Source of the DNA: Mizugakiibacter sediminis | Lineage (GTDB): Bacteria > Pseudomonadota > Gammaproteobacteria > Xanthomonadales > Rhodanobacteraceae | Direction of reading: 5' to 3' | DNA length: 49,316 nucleotides | Assembly (NCBI RefSeq): GCF_000953855.2 | Contig: NZ_DF970255.1 | Location: 1-49,316 of the forward strand | Shown: piece after piece, positions 1 through 10,295 of the stretch | Position numbering within the stretch: the stretch's first letter is position 1 | How the letters are laid out: the number at the start of each line of letters is the position of its first letter | Notes under the pieces: generated by a model | The model's database searches: none | Seen by the model: only the letters and a program-made list of their open reading frames with translations | Told to the model about the DNA's origin: nothing | Program-made: the position numbers and the translations under genes

Positions 1-37
1 GTTCGCCCCGGGTGAACAACCTACTGAGAGATCACAG

Positions 38-493
38 CTAGGCCGGCGTGCCGACATCCAGGAGGAACCGCTGCTTGGCCTTGCCGCGCGCGCCGATGCG
101 CCGGTAGAAGGCGATCGCATCGGCGTTGTCGGCCGGCGTCTGCCACTGGATCTCGGCGCAGCCCTGCGCGGCGGCGAAGCGGCGCAGTTCCTCGATGAAC
201 CGCCGGCCCAGGCCGGCGCGGCGGTACGCGGGGCGGAGATACAGGCAGTCCATGTGCACGAAGCGGCGCGCGTCCCAGGTAGCGTAGTCGAGCGTGGCGG
301 TCATGTAGCCGGCGAGTTCGCTGTCGCCTTCGACCACCCAGCCGTGCAGCGCGGGCGCCGCGCCGAACAGTGCGGCCGGCAGCGCCTGCCGCTGGCCGTG
401 CTCGACGTAGGTCGCGCCCTCGAACGCCGCATGCTCGCGGCACAACTGCAGCAGTGCCTCGAGGTCGGCGGGCTGGACGCGGCGGATCCGCAC
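38..493 (-). CDS. GNAT-family N-acetyltransferase
   Basis: Predicted 151-residue single-domain acetyltransferase of the Gcn5-related (GNAT) fold, which moves an acetyl group from acetyl-CoA to an amine; the substrate cannot be read from sequence. Seen: beta strand and acetyl-CoA pyrophosphate loop YLRPAYRRAGLGRRF, with the R-x-x-G-x-G-type motif at about residues 91-96, and the usual C-terminal NADAIAFYRRIGA segment. I chose the GTG at 493 because the domain begins there (VRIRRVQPADL) and it sits one base after the TGA of the upstream rhodanese gene, implying translational coupling. An ATG at 538 would lie inside the rhodanese gene and add an arginine-rich leader that is out of family. Family assignment is solid; role unknown. 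Confidence 0.85.
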   Translation of the reverse strand: MRIRRVQPADLEALLQLCREHAAFEGATYVEHGQRQALPAALFGAAPALHGWVVEGDSELAGYMTATLDYATWDARRFVHMDCLYLRPAYRRAGLGRRFIEELRRFAAAQGCAEIQWQTPADNADAIAFYRRIGARGKAKQRFLLDVGTPA

Positions 494-494
494 G

Positions 495-935
495 TCAGCC
501 CTGCCCTGCCGCCGCGCGTAGCGGCGCCTGGCCCGCATCCTCGCCGTGGGCGAAGGCGAAACCTTCGTCGGCCCAGCCGGTGATGCCGCCGATCATCTCC
601 TTGACCGCGTAGCCGAGTCGCGCGAGGCGCACCGCCGCCTTGTTGGCGCCGTTGCAGTGCGGGCCGGCGCAATAGACGACGAACAGCGTGTCCTTGGGGA
701 AGCGGCTCATGGTGGAGGCGATCATCTTGCCGTGCGGGATGTTGATCGCGCCGGGCACGTGCGCCTTCGCGTACAGGTCGGGGCTGCGCACGTCGACCAG
801 GGTGAAATCGATGGGGCCGGATTCCAGGCTGGCGTGCACGTCCCAGCAGTCGGTCTCGAAGCCGAGGCGGTTCTCGAAGTGGCGCAGCGCGGCGTCGGAC
901 GCGGCGGCGGGAATCTGGGCGACCAGGCTTGCCAT
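495..935 (-). CDS. Rhodanese-like sulfurtransferase
   Basis: 146-residue single-domain rhodanese-fold protein, likely cytoplasmic. Such proteins carry sulfane sulfur as a persulfide on an active-site cysteine. Seen: the CH2A-like segment LVDVRSPDLYAKAHVPGAINIPHG (split by residues 46-69) and the active-site loop YCAGPHCNGA, with Cys89 as the likely nucleophile and a second cysteine at 94. The N-terminal 35 residues (ALRHFENRLGFETDCWDV) are an extension often seen in this subgroup. The ATG at 935 has a clear GAGGAG Shine-Dalgarno 5-6 bases upstream. It forms an operon with the acetyltransferase gene downstream and is divergent from the FtrA-type regulator, which suggests that regulator may control it (inference). 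Confidence 0.88.
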   Translation of the reverse strand: MASLVAQIPAAASDAALRHFENRLGFETDCWDVHASLESGPIDFTLVDVRSPDLYAKAHVPGAINIPHGKMIASTMSRFPKDTLFVVYCAGPHCNGANKAAVRLARLGYAVKEMIGGITGWADEGFAFAHGEDAGQAPLRAAAGQG

Positions 936-968
936 GGCGATCTCCTCGGGTGGGCGGGAATGGCGGCA

Positions 969-998
969 TTGTGGTCGTGCGCGCCGTCGCGCTACAGT
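969..998 (+). promoter_or_regulatory. Putative sigma-70 promoter of the ftrA-like gene
   Basis: TTGTGG (969-974), an 18-bp spacer, then TACAGT (993-998). It lies in the 100-bp divergent gap between the rhodanese and regulator genes and would start transcription near 1005, giving a leader of about 30 nt before the GTG at 1036. By eye only; the -35 is weak. Confidence 0.35.
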
Positions 999-1035
999 GG
1001 CGGTAACGACAAACTTCGGTGGATTCTCGCCAAGC

Positions 1036-2079
1036 GTGGACAAGCCCTGCCGCGTCGTCGCGCTCGTGCCGGAGCGCGCCTGCCTGTTCGAACTGGGCAT
1101 CGCCGCCGAGCTGTTCGGCCTGCCGCGCCCGGAGCTGGGCGTGGACTGGTACCGGTTCGAGGTGGCCACCGCGAGCCGCGCCCCCAGCCGCGGCGTCGGC
1201 GCGCTGGCGCTGACCGCCGCGTCGGGCCTCGCCGCCCTGCGCCACGCCGACCTGATCGTGGTGCCCGGCTGGTCGACCGACGCCGCGCCGCCCGCGCCGG
1301 CATTGCTGCGCGCCCTGCGCCGCGCGCACGAGCGCGGCGCGCGCTTCATGACGATCTGCTCGGGCGCGTTCCTGCTCGGCCACGCCGGCCTGCTGGACGG
1401 CCTGCCGGCCACCACGCACTGGAACTACTGCGCGCGCTTCGCGGAACTGTTTCCGCGCGTGCGGCTGCAGCCGGACGTGCTGTACGTCGACGCCGGCCGC
1501 ATCCTCACCTCGGCCGGCAGCGCGGCCGGCATCGACGCCGGCCTGTACCTGTTCGCCAAGGACTACGGCGCGGCCGTCGCCAACCGCGTGGCGCAGCGCC
1601 TGCTGGTCGCGCCGCACCGCGACGGCGGCCAGCGCCAGTTCATCCCCAGCGCCTATCCGCAGCGTCGCTCCGACCGCTTCGATCGGGTGCTCGCCTGGGC
1701 GGAGGCGAACCTCGCGCAACCGATCACGCTGGCCGATCTCGCCGCACGCGCGGCGATGAGCGAGCGCAACTTCCTGCGCCGCTTCCTCGAGGCCACCGGC
1801 AGCACGCCGAAGGCCTGGCTGCAGCGCCTGCGCATCGCCCGCGCGCGCGAACTGTACGAGACCACCGCGCTCGACCTCGAAGCGATCAGCGCCGCCTGCG
1901 GATTCGCCTCGCCGGAAACCTTCCGCGCGGCATTCCGCCGCGAGGTGGGCGTGTCGCCGGCGGTGTACCGCCGCCGCTTCCGCATGCAGGGCGTCGCCAC
2001 CGCGGCGCGCCGCCGCGGCATCGCGCACGCCGCGGCGACGCGGCCGGCGCCGCGCGCCCGGACCCCGGCACGGCGCTGA
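1036..2079 (+). CDS. ftrA: FtrA/GlxA-family transcriptional regulator (DJ-1/PfpI domain plus AraC HTH)
   Basis: 347-residue two-domain regulator. Residues about 5-190 form a DJ-1/PfpI class I glutamine amidotransferase-like sensor domain with a nucleophile-elbow motif MTICSGAF (Cys108). Residues about 220-325 form an AraC-type double helix-turn-helix: first HTH ITLADLAARAAMSERNFLRRF, second DLEAISAACGFASPETFRAAF. This architecture matches COG4977, in which FtrA regulators are often found beside rhodanese genes, as here, divergent across 100 bp. The GTG at 1036 opens the conserved N-terminus (VDKPCRVVALVPERA); upstream in-frame sequence is non-homologous and antisense to the rhodanese gene. 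The C-terminal tail of about 25 residues is Ala/Arg-rich. It probably activates the neighbouring operon in response to a small metabolite; the ligand is unknown. The symbol is by similarity. Confidence 0.85.
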   Translation: MDKPCRVVALVPERACLFELGIAAELFGLPRPELGVDWYRFEVATASRAPSRGVGALALTAASGLAALRHADLIVVPGWSTDAAPPAPALLRALRRAHERGARFMTICSGAFLLGHAGLLDGLPATTHWNYCARFAELFPRVRLQPDVLYVDAGRILTSAGSAAGIDAGLYLFAKDYGAAVANRVAQRLLVAPHRDGGQRQFIPSAYPQRRSDRFDRVLAWAEANLAQPITLADLAARAAMSERNFLRRFLEATGSTPKAWLQRLRIARARELYETTALDLEAISAACGFASPETFRAAFRREVGVSPAVYRRRFRMQGVATAARRRGIAHAAATRPAPRARTPARR

Positions 2080-2098
2080 GGACAGCGGCGCCGTCCGC

Positions 2099-3859
2099 TC
2101 AGAACTCCTCGCTGCGCGGCGTCTCCAGCGTTTCCTTGATCGCCGCCTGCAGGCGCGCGTGCACGGCGACCAGGCCGCGCCACAAAAACCAGGTCGCCAC
2201 CGCGAACACCAGCAGCAGAGCCAGCAGCACCTGACGCGGCGGCAGGATCGCCGAGCCGAGCACGCCGACCAGCAGCGCCAGCGCCAGCAGCGTCGCCAGC
2301 GGGATCAGCTTGGCCAGCGCGCGCCGCAGCGGATAGGTGCGCGCGCCGGCGAAGCGCTCGCGGATGCCGAGTTCGGCCAGCAGCAGGCCGAGCGCGTCGG
2401 CCTTGCGGTAGGCGGCGACGATCATCGGCAGCGCCAGCAGCGCCGCCAGCGACCACGCCAGCGCGCGCTGCAACCCGGCGCGCGCGTCCAGCGCGTCGAG
2501 ATGGAGATAGCCGCGCCGGTAGAGAAACGCGACGGCGATGAACACGGCCACCACCAGCATGGCGTTGATGGCGACGTGCCAGAGCAGGCGGCGGATCATC
2601 TTCGCCACCGCCGCGCCCTCCTCGTTCAGGCGCAGGCTGTCCAGCCAGGCGGTATAGGCGGCGAACATGCCGCGCGCGCCCGCCGGCATCGCGCGCGCCA
2701 GCACGTCCGCCGCCGGCGCCGAGGCGCGGATCAGGTACGGCGTCAGGAAGGTGGTCAGCACCGACACGGCGACGGCGACCGGATAGAGGAAACGGCTGAT
2801 CACGCCGAGGCCGAGGCCGAGCGTCGCTATCACGAACGAGAACTCGCCGATCTGCGCCATGCCCATGCCGATGCGCAGCGCGGTGCGGCCGTCGTTGCCG
2901 GCGACGAAGGCGCCGAAGCCGCAGGCGACCACCTTGCCCAGCAGCACCGCCAGCGTCACCGCCAGGATCGGCAGCGCGTACTGCACCAGCACCTGCGGGT
3001 CGATCATCAGGCCGATGGCGACGAAAAAGATCGCGCTGAACATGTCGCGCACCGGCTCGACCAACTGCTCGATGCGCCCCGCGCAGCGCGCCTCGGCGAC
3101 GATCGCGCCGATCATGAAGGCGCCAAGCGCCACGCTGTAGCCCATGCCGGCGACCAGCAGGCAGAAGCCGAAGCAGACACCCAGCACGGTCACCAGCAGC
3201 ACGTCGTGGCGGCCGAAGTGCGCGACATAGTCGAGCAGGCGCGGGATCAGCAGCAGGCCCGCCACCAGCGCCACCGCCATGAACAGCGCCAGGCGGCCGA
3301 TGATCGCCGCGGCATCGCCCGCCGCGACGCCGCCGGTGCTGGCGATGCCGGTCAAGAGCGCCATCATCACCACGGCAACGATGTCCTCCATGATCAGCAG
3401 GCCGAACATCTGCTGCGCGAAGCGCTCCTGCTTCAGGCCCAGCTCGTCCAACGCCTTCATGATGATGGTGGTCGACGAGATGGTGATCATCGCGCCGAGG
3501 AACACCGCGTCCATGGTGCGCCAGCCGAACAGCCGGCCGATCTCGAAGCCCAGCCACGGCAGCAGCAGCACCTCGACGCAGACCACGACCAGCGCCTTGC
3601 CGCCCACCTGGCGCAGTTTCTTCAGGCTGAATTCCAGGCCCAGCGAGAACAGCAGCAGGATCACACCCAATTCGGACAGCGTGCGGATGGTCTGCTCGTC
3701 CTGGATCAGCTTGAACGGCGGCGTGTGCGGGCCGATCAGCACGCCGGCGAGGATGTAGCCCAGCACGACCGGCTGGCGCAGGCGCTGGAACAGCACGGTG
3801 GTGCAGCCGGCGACCAGCAGGACGACGGCGAGGTCCTGGATGAACTGCAGTTCGTGCAT
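2099..3859 (-). CDS. CPA2-family monovalent cation:proton antiporter (KefB-like), no RCK domain
   Basis: 586-residue inner-membrane antiporter. Residues 1-385 make the CPA2/Na_H_Exchanger core of 12-13 hydrophobic segments with family motifs such as LRQPVVLGYILAGVLIGP near the N-terminus, ELGVILLLFSLGLEFS at about 63-78 and FFVAIGLMIDP at about 275-285. KefB/KefC proteins of about 600 residues end in a cytoplasmic TrkA-N/RCK domain. Here the last 180 residues instead hold four or five further hydrophobic stretches and a short charged tail, so nucleotide or glutathione gating through RCK is not expected. The ATG at 3859 has a strong AGGAGG 5 bases upstream. The gene is convergent with the ftrA-like gene (19-bp gap). 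The transported ion (K+ or Na+) cannot be told. Confidence 0.85.
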   Translation of the reverse strand: MHELQFIQDLAVVLLVAGCTTVLFQRLRQPVVLGYILAGVLIGPHTPPFKLIQDEQTIRTLSELGVILLLFSLGLEFSLKKLRQVGGKALVVVCVEVLLLPWLGFEIGRLFGWRTMDAVFLGAMITISSTTIIMKALDELGLKQERFAQQMFGLLIMEDIVAVVMMALLTGIASTGGVAAGDAAAIIGRLALFMAVALVAGLLLIPRLLDYVAHFGRHDVLLVTVLGVCFGFCLLVAGMGYSVALGAFMIGAIVAEARCAGRIEQLVEPVRDMFSAIFFVAIGLMIDPQVLVQYALPILAVTLAVLLGKVVACGFGAFVAGNDGRTALRIGMGMAQIGEFSFVIATLGLGLGVISRFLYPVAVAVSVLTTFLTPYLIRASAPAADVLARAMPAGARGMFAAYTAWLDSLRLNEEGAAVAKMIRRLLWHVAINAMLVVAVFIAVAFLYRRGYLHLDALDARAGLQRALAWSLAALLALPMIVAAYRKADALGLLLAELGIRERFAGARTYPLRRALAKLIPLATLLALALLVGVLGSAILPPRQVLLALLLVFAVATWFLWRGLVAVHARLQAAIKETLETPRSEEF

Positions 3860-3909
3860 CGGGCCTCCTGCGTCGTGCGTGCCGGAAGCCTAACCCATGG
3901 CGCAGGGTG

Positions 3910-3938
3910 TTGACGGCCCCGGCGCGCGCCCGTATTCT
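3910..3938 (+). promoter_or_regulatory. Promoter of the tRNA operon
   Basis: TTGACG (3910-3915), an exact 17-bp spacer, then TATTCT (3933-3938). The predicted start near 3945 is about 10 bases before the mature 5' end of tRNA-Ala. This is among the best sigma-70 matches in the window and is correctly placed for the three tRNA genes. Confidence 0.65.
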
Positions 3939-3954
3939 TTCGCGTCTCAGCAGT

Positions 3955-4030
<76 letters not shown>

Positions 4031-4039
4031 CTTCACCCC

Positions 4040-4115
4040 GTCCCCATCGTCTAGAGGCCTAGGACACCACCCTTTCACGGTGGCGACCGGGGTTCGAATC
4101 CCCGTGGGGACGCCA
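4040..4115 (+). tRNA. tRNA-Glu (anticodon TTC)
   Basis: 76 nt with encoded CCA. Acceptor stem GTCCCCA/TGGGGAC; anticodon stem CCACC/GGTGG with loop CTTTCAC (anticodon TTC); T arm CCGGG-TTCGAAT-CCCCG-type. It begins 10 bases after tRNA-Ala, so the two are surely processed from one transcript. Confidence 0.97.
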
Positions 4116-4176
4116 GTCCGGTCGAGCCTTCCCGGCGACACCGGCGGGTGCGGAAGCTGGGTTGCCATGCAAACGC

Positions 4177-4253
4177 GGAGCGGTAGTTCAGCTGGTTAGA
4201 ATGCTGGCCTGTCACGCCGGAGGTCGCGGGTTCGAGTCCCGTCCGCTCCGCCA
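4177..4253 (+). tRNA. tRNA-Asp (anticodon GTC)
   Basis: 77 nt with encoded CCA. Acceptor stem GGAGCGG/CCGCTCC; anticodon loop CTGTCAC carries GTC; T arm GCGGG-TTCGAGT-CCCGT. It lies 61 bases after tRNA-Glu and is last in the operon, just before a terminator hairpin. Confidence 0.97.
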
Positions 4254-4267
4254 CCTTGCACCGTCGA

Positions 4268-4290
4268 CGCCCGCCCCGCGCGGGCGTTTT
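4268..4290 (+). terminator. Rho-independent terminator of the tRNA operon
   Basis: Perfect 7-bp stem CGCCCGC (4268-4274) / GCGGGCG (4280-4286) with a 5-base loop and a TTTT run (4287-4290), starting 15 bases after tRNA-Asp. Confidence 0.7.
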
Positions 4291-4312
4291 CGTTGGCACC
4301 GGCCGCCGGCGT

Positions 4313-4780
4313 TCAGGCCGCGCGGCGCTCCAGCGTGCCGACCGAATGCCCCTGCTCCGCCAGGTATTCCAGCCAGCGGTTGAGGAAACTGTTCATGCGC
4401 ATGCGGTGCTGCAGGACGGTGTGCGCGGGCGGGAACGGCCCCAGCACCTGCCACAGCTCGCGTCCGGGGTGGCAATGCATGGCCTCGGCGACGTGCGCGT
4501 CCAGGTACATGCGCAGCTGCGCCGAAGGCGACGGGTGGCCGGTCTCGTCGTCGATGAAGCCGTAGCTCAGGCTGAGCTCCAGCGTGTACGGATGCCGCTC
4601 GATCACGCGCAGGTGCACCGGCAGGCCGTCGTCGACGTCCGAGACGTAGTCGCCCGCCGCCAACTGCTGCGGCGCGAACAGGCGTACCAGCCGGTGGTAG
4701 TTCTCGGCGTACAGCCCCATCAGGAAGCCGAAGCGTCCCGGCAGCAGCGACGAGGCGGCGTGGGCGATCGCGGCGCTCAT
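4313..4780 (-). CDS. DUF1249 family protein (YqiB-like)
   Basis: 155-residue cytoplasmic protein matching DUF1249, the family of E. coli YqiB. Seen: the N-terminal signature with GLYAENYHRLVRLF at about residues 22-35, then the family's predicted beta-rich domain (YTLELSLSYGF, LRMYLDAHVAEAMHC) and a C-terminal helix ending in FLNRWLEYLAEQGHS. Its biochemical function is not known. The only plausible start is the ATG at 4780. A TAAGAT -10-like hexamer (4787-4792) lies 6 bases away with no Shine-Dalgarno between, so the message may be leaderless. It is convergent with the tRNA operon, whose terminator separates them, and adjacent to ppsR on the same strand. Confidence 0.85.
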   Translation of the reverse strand: MSAAIAHAASSLLPGRFGFLMGLYAENYHRLVRLFAPQQLAAGDYVSDVDDGLPVHLRVIERHPYTLELSLSYGFIDDETGHPSPSAQLRMYLDAHVAEAMHCHPGRELWQVLGPFPPAHTVLQHRMRMNSFLNRWLEYLAEQGHSVGTLERRAA

Positions 4781-4829
4781 GGGGCGATCTTAGCATCCGT
4801 GCCGCGATCGCCCCGCGACGGCCGCCGGT

Positions 4830-5645
4830 TCAGAACATGTGCTTCTCGATGCCGAGCTGGACGAGGATCTTGCTGGCGATCTCCTCGATCGAGGTGTGCG
4901 TGGTGTTCAGCGACTGGATGTTCTCCCGCCGCATCAGCTTCTCGGCCTGCTCCAGCTCCCAGCGGCACTGTTCCAGCGTGGCGTAGCGGGTGTTCGGGCG
5001 GCGCTCGTTGCGGATCTGCATCAGGCGCTGGGCGTCGATGGTCAGGCCGAACAGGCGCTCGCGGAACGGCCGCAGCAGCGCCGGCAGTTCCTGCCGCTGC
5101 AGGTCTTCTTCGGTCAGCGGGTAGTTGGCGGCCTTCACGCCGTAGTGCAGCGCCATGTACAGGCAGGTCGGCGTCTTGCCGGAACGCGACACGCCGACCA
5201 GCACCACGTCGGCGTCGGCGTAGTTGACGTTGACGCCGTCGTCGTGCGCCAGCGCGTAGTTGGTGGCGTTGATGCGCGATTCGTACTTGGCGAAGTCGAC
5301 CAGGCCGTGCGCGCGGTTGACCGCGCCGGAGCGCTTGCGTCCCAGCTCCTCCTCCAACGGTCCGATGAACGGCGCGAACACCTCCAGCATCAGCGCGCCG
5401 CTGCCGGCGAGGATCTCGTTGAGCGCGCTGTCCATCACCGTGTTGATCACGATCGGCCGCTCGCCGTTCTGCGCCAGCGCGGTCTTGATGCGCAGCGCCG
5501 CCGCCTGCGCCTTTTCCGGCGTGTCCACGAACGGGATGCGGTGGGTCTCGAAGGCAAGCCCCTCGAACTGGGCCAGGATCGAATGGCCGATGGTCTCGGC
5601 GGTGATGCCGGTGGAATCGGAGACGTAGAAAACCGTCCTGCGCAT
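4830..5645 (-). CDS. ppsR: PEP synthase regulatory protein (bifunctional kinase/pyrophosphorylase)
   Basis: 271-residue DUF299 protein. Characterised family members inactivate PEP synthase by ADP-dependent phosphorylation of a threonine next to its catalytic histidine, and reactivate it by Pi-dependent pyrophosphorolysis. Seen: N-terminal RTVFYVSDSTGITAETIG (residues 3-20), the family hallmark, and the nucleotide-binding loop GVSRSGKT at 151-158. Length is typical (E. coli about 277). The target enzyme gene ppsA is divergent 139 bp away, which makes the assignment to PEP synthase rather than PPDK firm. The ATG at 5645 has a GAGGAG-type Shine-Dalgarno and a TAAACT -10-like hexamer at 5670-5675. 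Confidence 0.95.
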   Translation of the reverse strand: MRRTVFYVSDSTGITAETIGHSILAQFEGLAFETHRIPFVDTPEKAQAAALRIKTALAQNGERPIVINTVMDSALNEILAGSGALMLEVFAPFIGPLEEELGRKRSGAVNRAHGLVDFAKYESRINATNYALAHDDGVNVNYADADVVLVGVSRSGKTPTCLYMALHYGVKAANYPLTEEDLQRQELPALLRPFRERLFGLTIDAQRLMQIRNERRPNTRYATLEQCRWELEQAEKLMRRENIQSLNTTHTSIEEIASKILVQLGIEKHMF

Positions 5646-5697
5646 GAACAGCTCCTCGCGGGGGCGGCCAGTTTAGCCTCGCGCCGGCCCCGCGCGC

Positions 5698-5726
5698 TTG
5701 TTTCGCGGCGCCCGGAAAGGGACAAT
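5698..5726 (+). promoter_or_regulatory. Putative ppsA promoter
   Basis: TTGTTT (5698-5703), a 17-bp spacer, then GACAAT (5721-5726). It would start near 5733 and leave a leader of about 50 nt before the TTG start of ppsA. The -10 is flanked by an 8-bp inverted repeat reported separately. Confidence 0.3.
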
Positions 5727-5751
5727 TTGCCTTCTTTGCGGGGCCCTTTCC
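5714..5751. promoter_or_regulatory. Inverted repeat in the ppsR/ppsA divergent region
   Basis: GGAAAGGG (5714-5721) is mirrored exactly by CCCTTTCC (5744-5751), 22 bases apart, with centres 30 bp or about three helical turns apart. It brackets the putative ppsA -10 and start site. It could be a dimeric operator or, in RNA, a 5' stem. Regulator unknown. Confidence 0.3.
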
Positions 5752-5784
5752 CCCCGCTCACCCCGGACTTTGAGGAGATCTCCC

Positions 5785-8157
<2,373 letters not shown>

Positions 8158-8159
8158 GA

Positions 8160-8182
8160 GCCGCCGCGCCAACGCCGGCGGC
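8160..8182. terminator. Possible terminator hairpin between ppsA and orn
   Basis: Stem GCCGCCG (8160-8166) / CGGCGGC (8176-8182) in the 31-bp gap between two convergent genes. There is no T-run on either side, so intrinsic termination is doubtful. Confidence 0.3.
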
Positions 8183-8188
8183 CGGGCC

Positions 8189-8767
8189 CTACTTCGCCGC
8201 CGCCGGCGTCTCCAGGCCCGCCAGCGCGCCCATGTAACCGCGGTAGTAGCGCAGCTCCGCGATGGAGTCGTGGATGTCGGCGAGCGCGGTGTGGGTGGAC
8301 TCCTTGACGAAGCCCTTCAGCAGGTCGGGCGCCCAGCGGCGCGCCAGCTCCTTGAGCGTGGAGACGTCGAGGTTGCGGTAATGGAAGAACCGCTCCAGCC
8401 GCGGCATCTGCCGGTAGAGGAAACGCCGGTCCTGGCAGATCGAGTTGCCGCACATCGGCGACTTGCCCGGCGCGACCCACAGTTCGAGGAACTCCAGCGT
8501 GCGCGCCTCCGCCTCGGCGTGGTCGACGGACGACTCCAGCACGCGCCGCCACAGCCCCGACTTGCCGTGCTGATTGCGGTTCCAGTCGTCCATCGCCTCC
8601 AGCCGCGCCAGCTCGTGACGCACCGCGAACACCGGGCCCTCGGCCAGCACGTGCAGGTCGCGGTCGGTGACGACGGTGGCGATCTCGAGGATCGAATCGC
8701 GGTCGGGATCGAGTCCGGTCATTTCCAGGTCGATCCAGATCAGGTTCTCTTCGGCGTTACCGGCCAT
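8189..8767 (-). CDS. orn: Oligoribonuclease
   Basis: 192-residue 3'-5' exoribonuclease of the DEDDh family that degrades di- to pentaribonucleotides, including pGpG from c-di-GMP turnover. Seen: Exo I motif [11 protein letters not shown] (Asp13, Glu15), Exo II region [14 protein letters not shown], and Exo [21 protein letters not shown] with the catalytic His and Asp. Length and motifs match E. coli Orn (181) plus a short C-terminal tail. The ATG at 8767 has GGAGGGA upstream. It is divergent from sbcB, another nuclease, across 78 bp. Confidence 0.97.
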   Translation of the reverse strand: MAGNAEENLIWIDLEMTGLDPDRDSILEIATVVTDRDLHVLAEGPVFAVRHELARLEAMDDWNRNQHGKSGLWRRVLESSVDHAEAEARTLEFLELWVAPGKSPMCGNSICQDRRFLYRQMPRLERFFHYRNLDVSTLKELARRWAPDLLKGFVKESTHTALADIHDSIAELRYYRGYMGALAGLETPAAAK

Positions 8768-8808
8768 GGCATCCCTCCTCGAACCCGGAAAGTCTAACCC
8801 AGCCGTGC

Positions 8809-8837
8809 TTGGAGACGGCCGGCGAAGCCGCTACGCT
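8809..8837 (+). promoter_or_regulatory. Putative sbcB promoter, near-leaderless
   Basis: TTGGAG (8809-8814), a 17-bp spacer, then TACGCT (8832-8837). The ATG follows only 8 bases later, with no room for a Shine-Dalgarno, so the mRNA would be nearly leaderless. Confidence 0.35.
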
Positions 8838-8845
8838 CGCCGCCG

Positions 8846-10276
8846 ATGGCCACGCCCACTTTCTTCTGGCACGACTACGAAACCACCGGCTCCGACACGC
8901 GCCGCGACCGCCCGGCCCAGTTCGCCGGCCTGCGCACCACCCTCGACCTCGAACCGCTCGGCGAGCCGGTGTCGTTCTTCTGCAAGCCTCCGCGCGACGT
9001 GCTGCCCAACCCGCAGACGGCGCTGATCACCGGATTCCCGCCGCAGCAGCTCGAACGCGACGGCATGATCGAGGCCGAATTCGCCGCGCGCGTGCAGGAG
9101 GCGCTCGGCGAGCCCGGCACCTGCGGCGTCGGCTACAACTCGCTGCGCTTCGACGACGAGATCACCCGCCACCTGCTCTACCGCAACTTCTTCGATCCCT
9201 ACGAGCGCGAGTGGAAGGACGGCAACTCGCGCTGGGACCTGATCGACCTCGCGCGCATGTGCTATGCGCTGCGCCCGGAAGGCATCGAATGGCCGCGCCG
9301 CGACGACGGCACGCCCAGCTTCCGCCTGCAGGATCTCGCCGACGCCAACCGCATCGAGCAGCGCCGCGCGCACGACGCCGTCTGCGACGTGGAGGCGCTG
9401 GTCGCGCTGGCGCGGCTGCTGCGCGTGCGCCAGCCGCGGCTGTGGGAGTGGTGTTTCGCGCTGCGCCGCAAGCAGCGCGTGTTCGAACTGCTCGACGTCG
9501 CCGGCATGACGCCGCTGCTGCACGTGTCCTCGCGCTACCCGGCCAGCCGCGGCTGCCTCGCGGTGGTCGCGCCGCTGGCGATGCACCCCAGCCAGCCGAA
9601 CGCCGTGATCGTGGTCGACCTCGACAGCGACCCGGACGGCTGGCTGCACCTCGACGCCGACGAGATCGCCGACCGCGTGTTCACCCCGCGCGCCGACCTG
9701 CCGGAAGACGTCGCCCGCGTGCCGCTCAAGCTGGTGCACGCCAACCGTTCGCCGGCGCTGGCGCCGCTGTCGGCGCTGAAGGGCGTCGACACCGCGCGCA
9801 TCGGCCTCGACCTCGCGCGCTGCCTCGCCCATGGCGAGCGGCTGCGCGCCGCCGACGGCGTCGCCGAGCGCGTGCGCCGCGTGTTCGCGCAGCCGGAAGA
9901 ACGCGGCGCGGTCGACCCCGAGCTGGCGCTGTACCGCGGCTTCGCCGGCGACGCCGACCGCCGCCTGTGCGCCGAGGTGCGGGCGACGCCGCCGGCGCAG
10001 CTCGGCACGCGCCGCTTCGCCTTCCGCGACGCGCGCTACGCCGAGCTGCTGTTCCGCTACCGCGCGCGCAACTGGCCGGAGACGCTGGACGCCGGCGAGC
10101 AGGCGCGCTGGGAGGCGTTCCGCGTCGAACGCCTCACCCGCGAGACGCCGCTGACCCCGCTGACGCTGGACGCCTACTTCGCCGAGATCGCGCGCCTGCG
10201 CGCCGAGCCGGCGCGCGCGCCGGCCGAGCACGCATTGCTCGACCGGCTCGAGCAATGGGGGCGCGACATCCTCTGA
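8846..10276 (+). CDS. sbcB: Exodeoxyribonuclease I
   Basis: 476-residue single-strand-specific 3'-5' DNA exonuclease used in recombination and mismatch repair; E. coli ExoI has 475 residues. Seen: DEDD motif I FFWHDYETTGSD (Asp10, Glu12), the region GVGYNSLRFDDEITRHLLYRNFFDPY of motif II (about residues 94-118), motif III RAHDAVCDVEALVALARLL, and the C-terminal SH3-like and extended helical parts typical of ExoI (RARNWPETLDAGEQ). The start is the ATG at 8846; there is no Shine-Dalgarno, but a -10-like TACGCT sits just upstream. The product is cytoplasmic. Confidence 0.96.
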   Translation: MATPTFFWHDYETTGSDTRRDRPAQFAGLRTTLDLEPLGEPVSFFCKPPRDVLPNPQTALITGFPPQQLERDGMIEAEFAARVQEALGEPGTCGVGYNSLRFDDEITRHLLYRNFFDPYEREWKDGNSRWDLIDLARMCYALRPEGIEWPRRDDGTPSFRLQDLADANRIEQRRAHDAVCDVEALVALARLLRVRQPRLWEWCFALRRKQRVFELLDVAGMTPLLHVSSRYPASRGCLAVVAPLAMHPSQPNAVIVVDLDSDPDGWLHLDADEIADRVFTPRADLPEDVARVPLKLVHANRSPALAPLSALKGVDTARIGLDLARCLAHGERLRAADGVAERVRRVFAQPEERGAVDPELALYRGFAGDADRRLCAEVRATPPAQLGTRRFAFRDARYAELLFRYRARNWPETLDAGEQARWEAFRVERLTRETPLTPLTLDAYFAEIARLRAEPARAPAEHALLDRLEQWGRDIL

Positions 10277-10295
10277 CGCCGCTCAAGCCCCCGCG

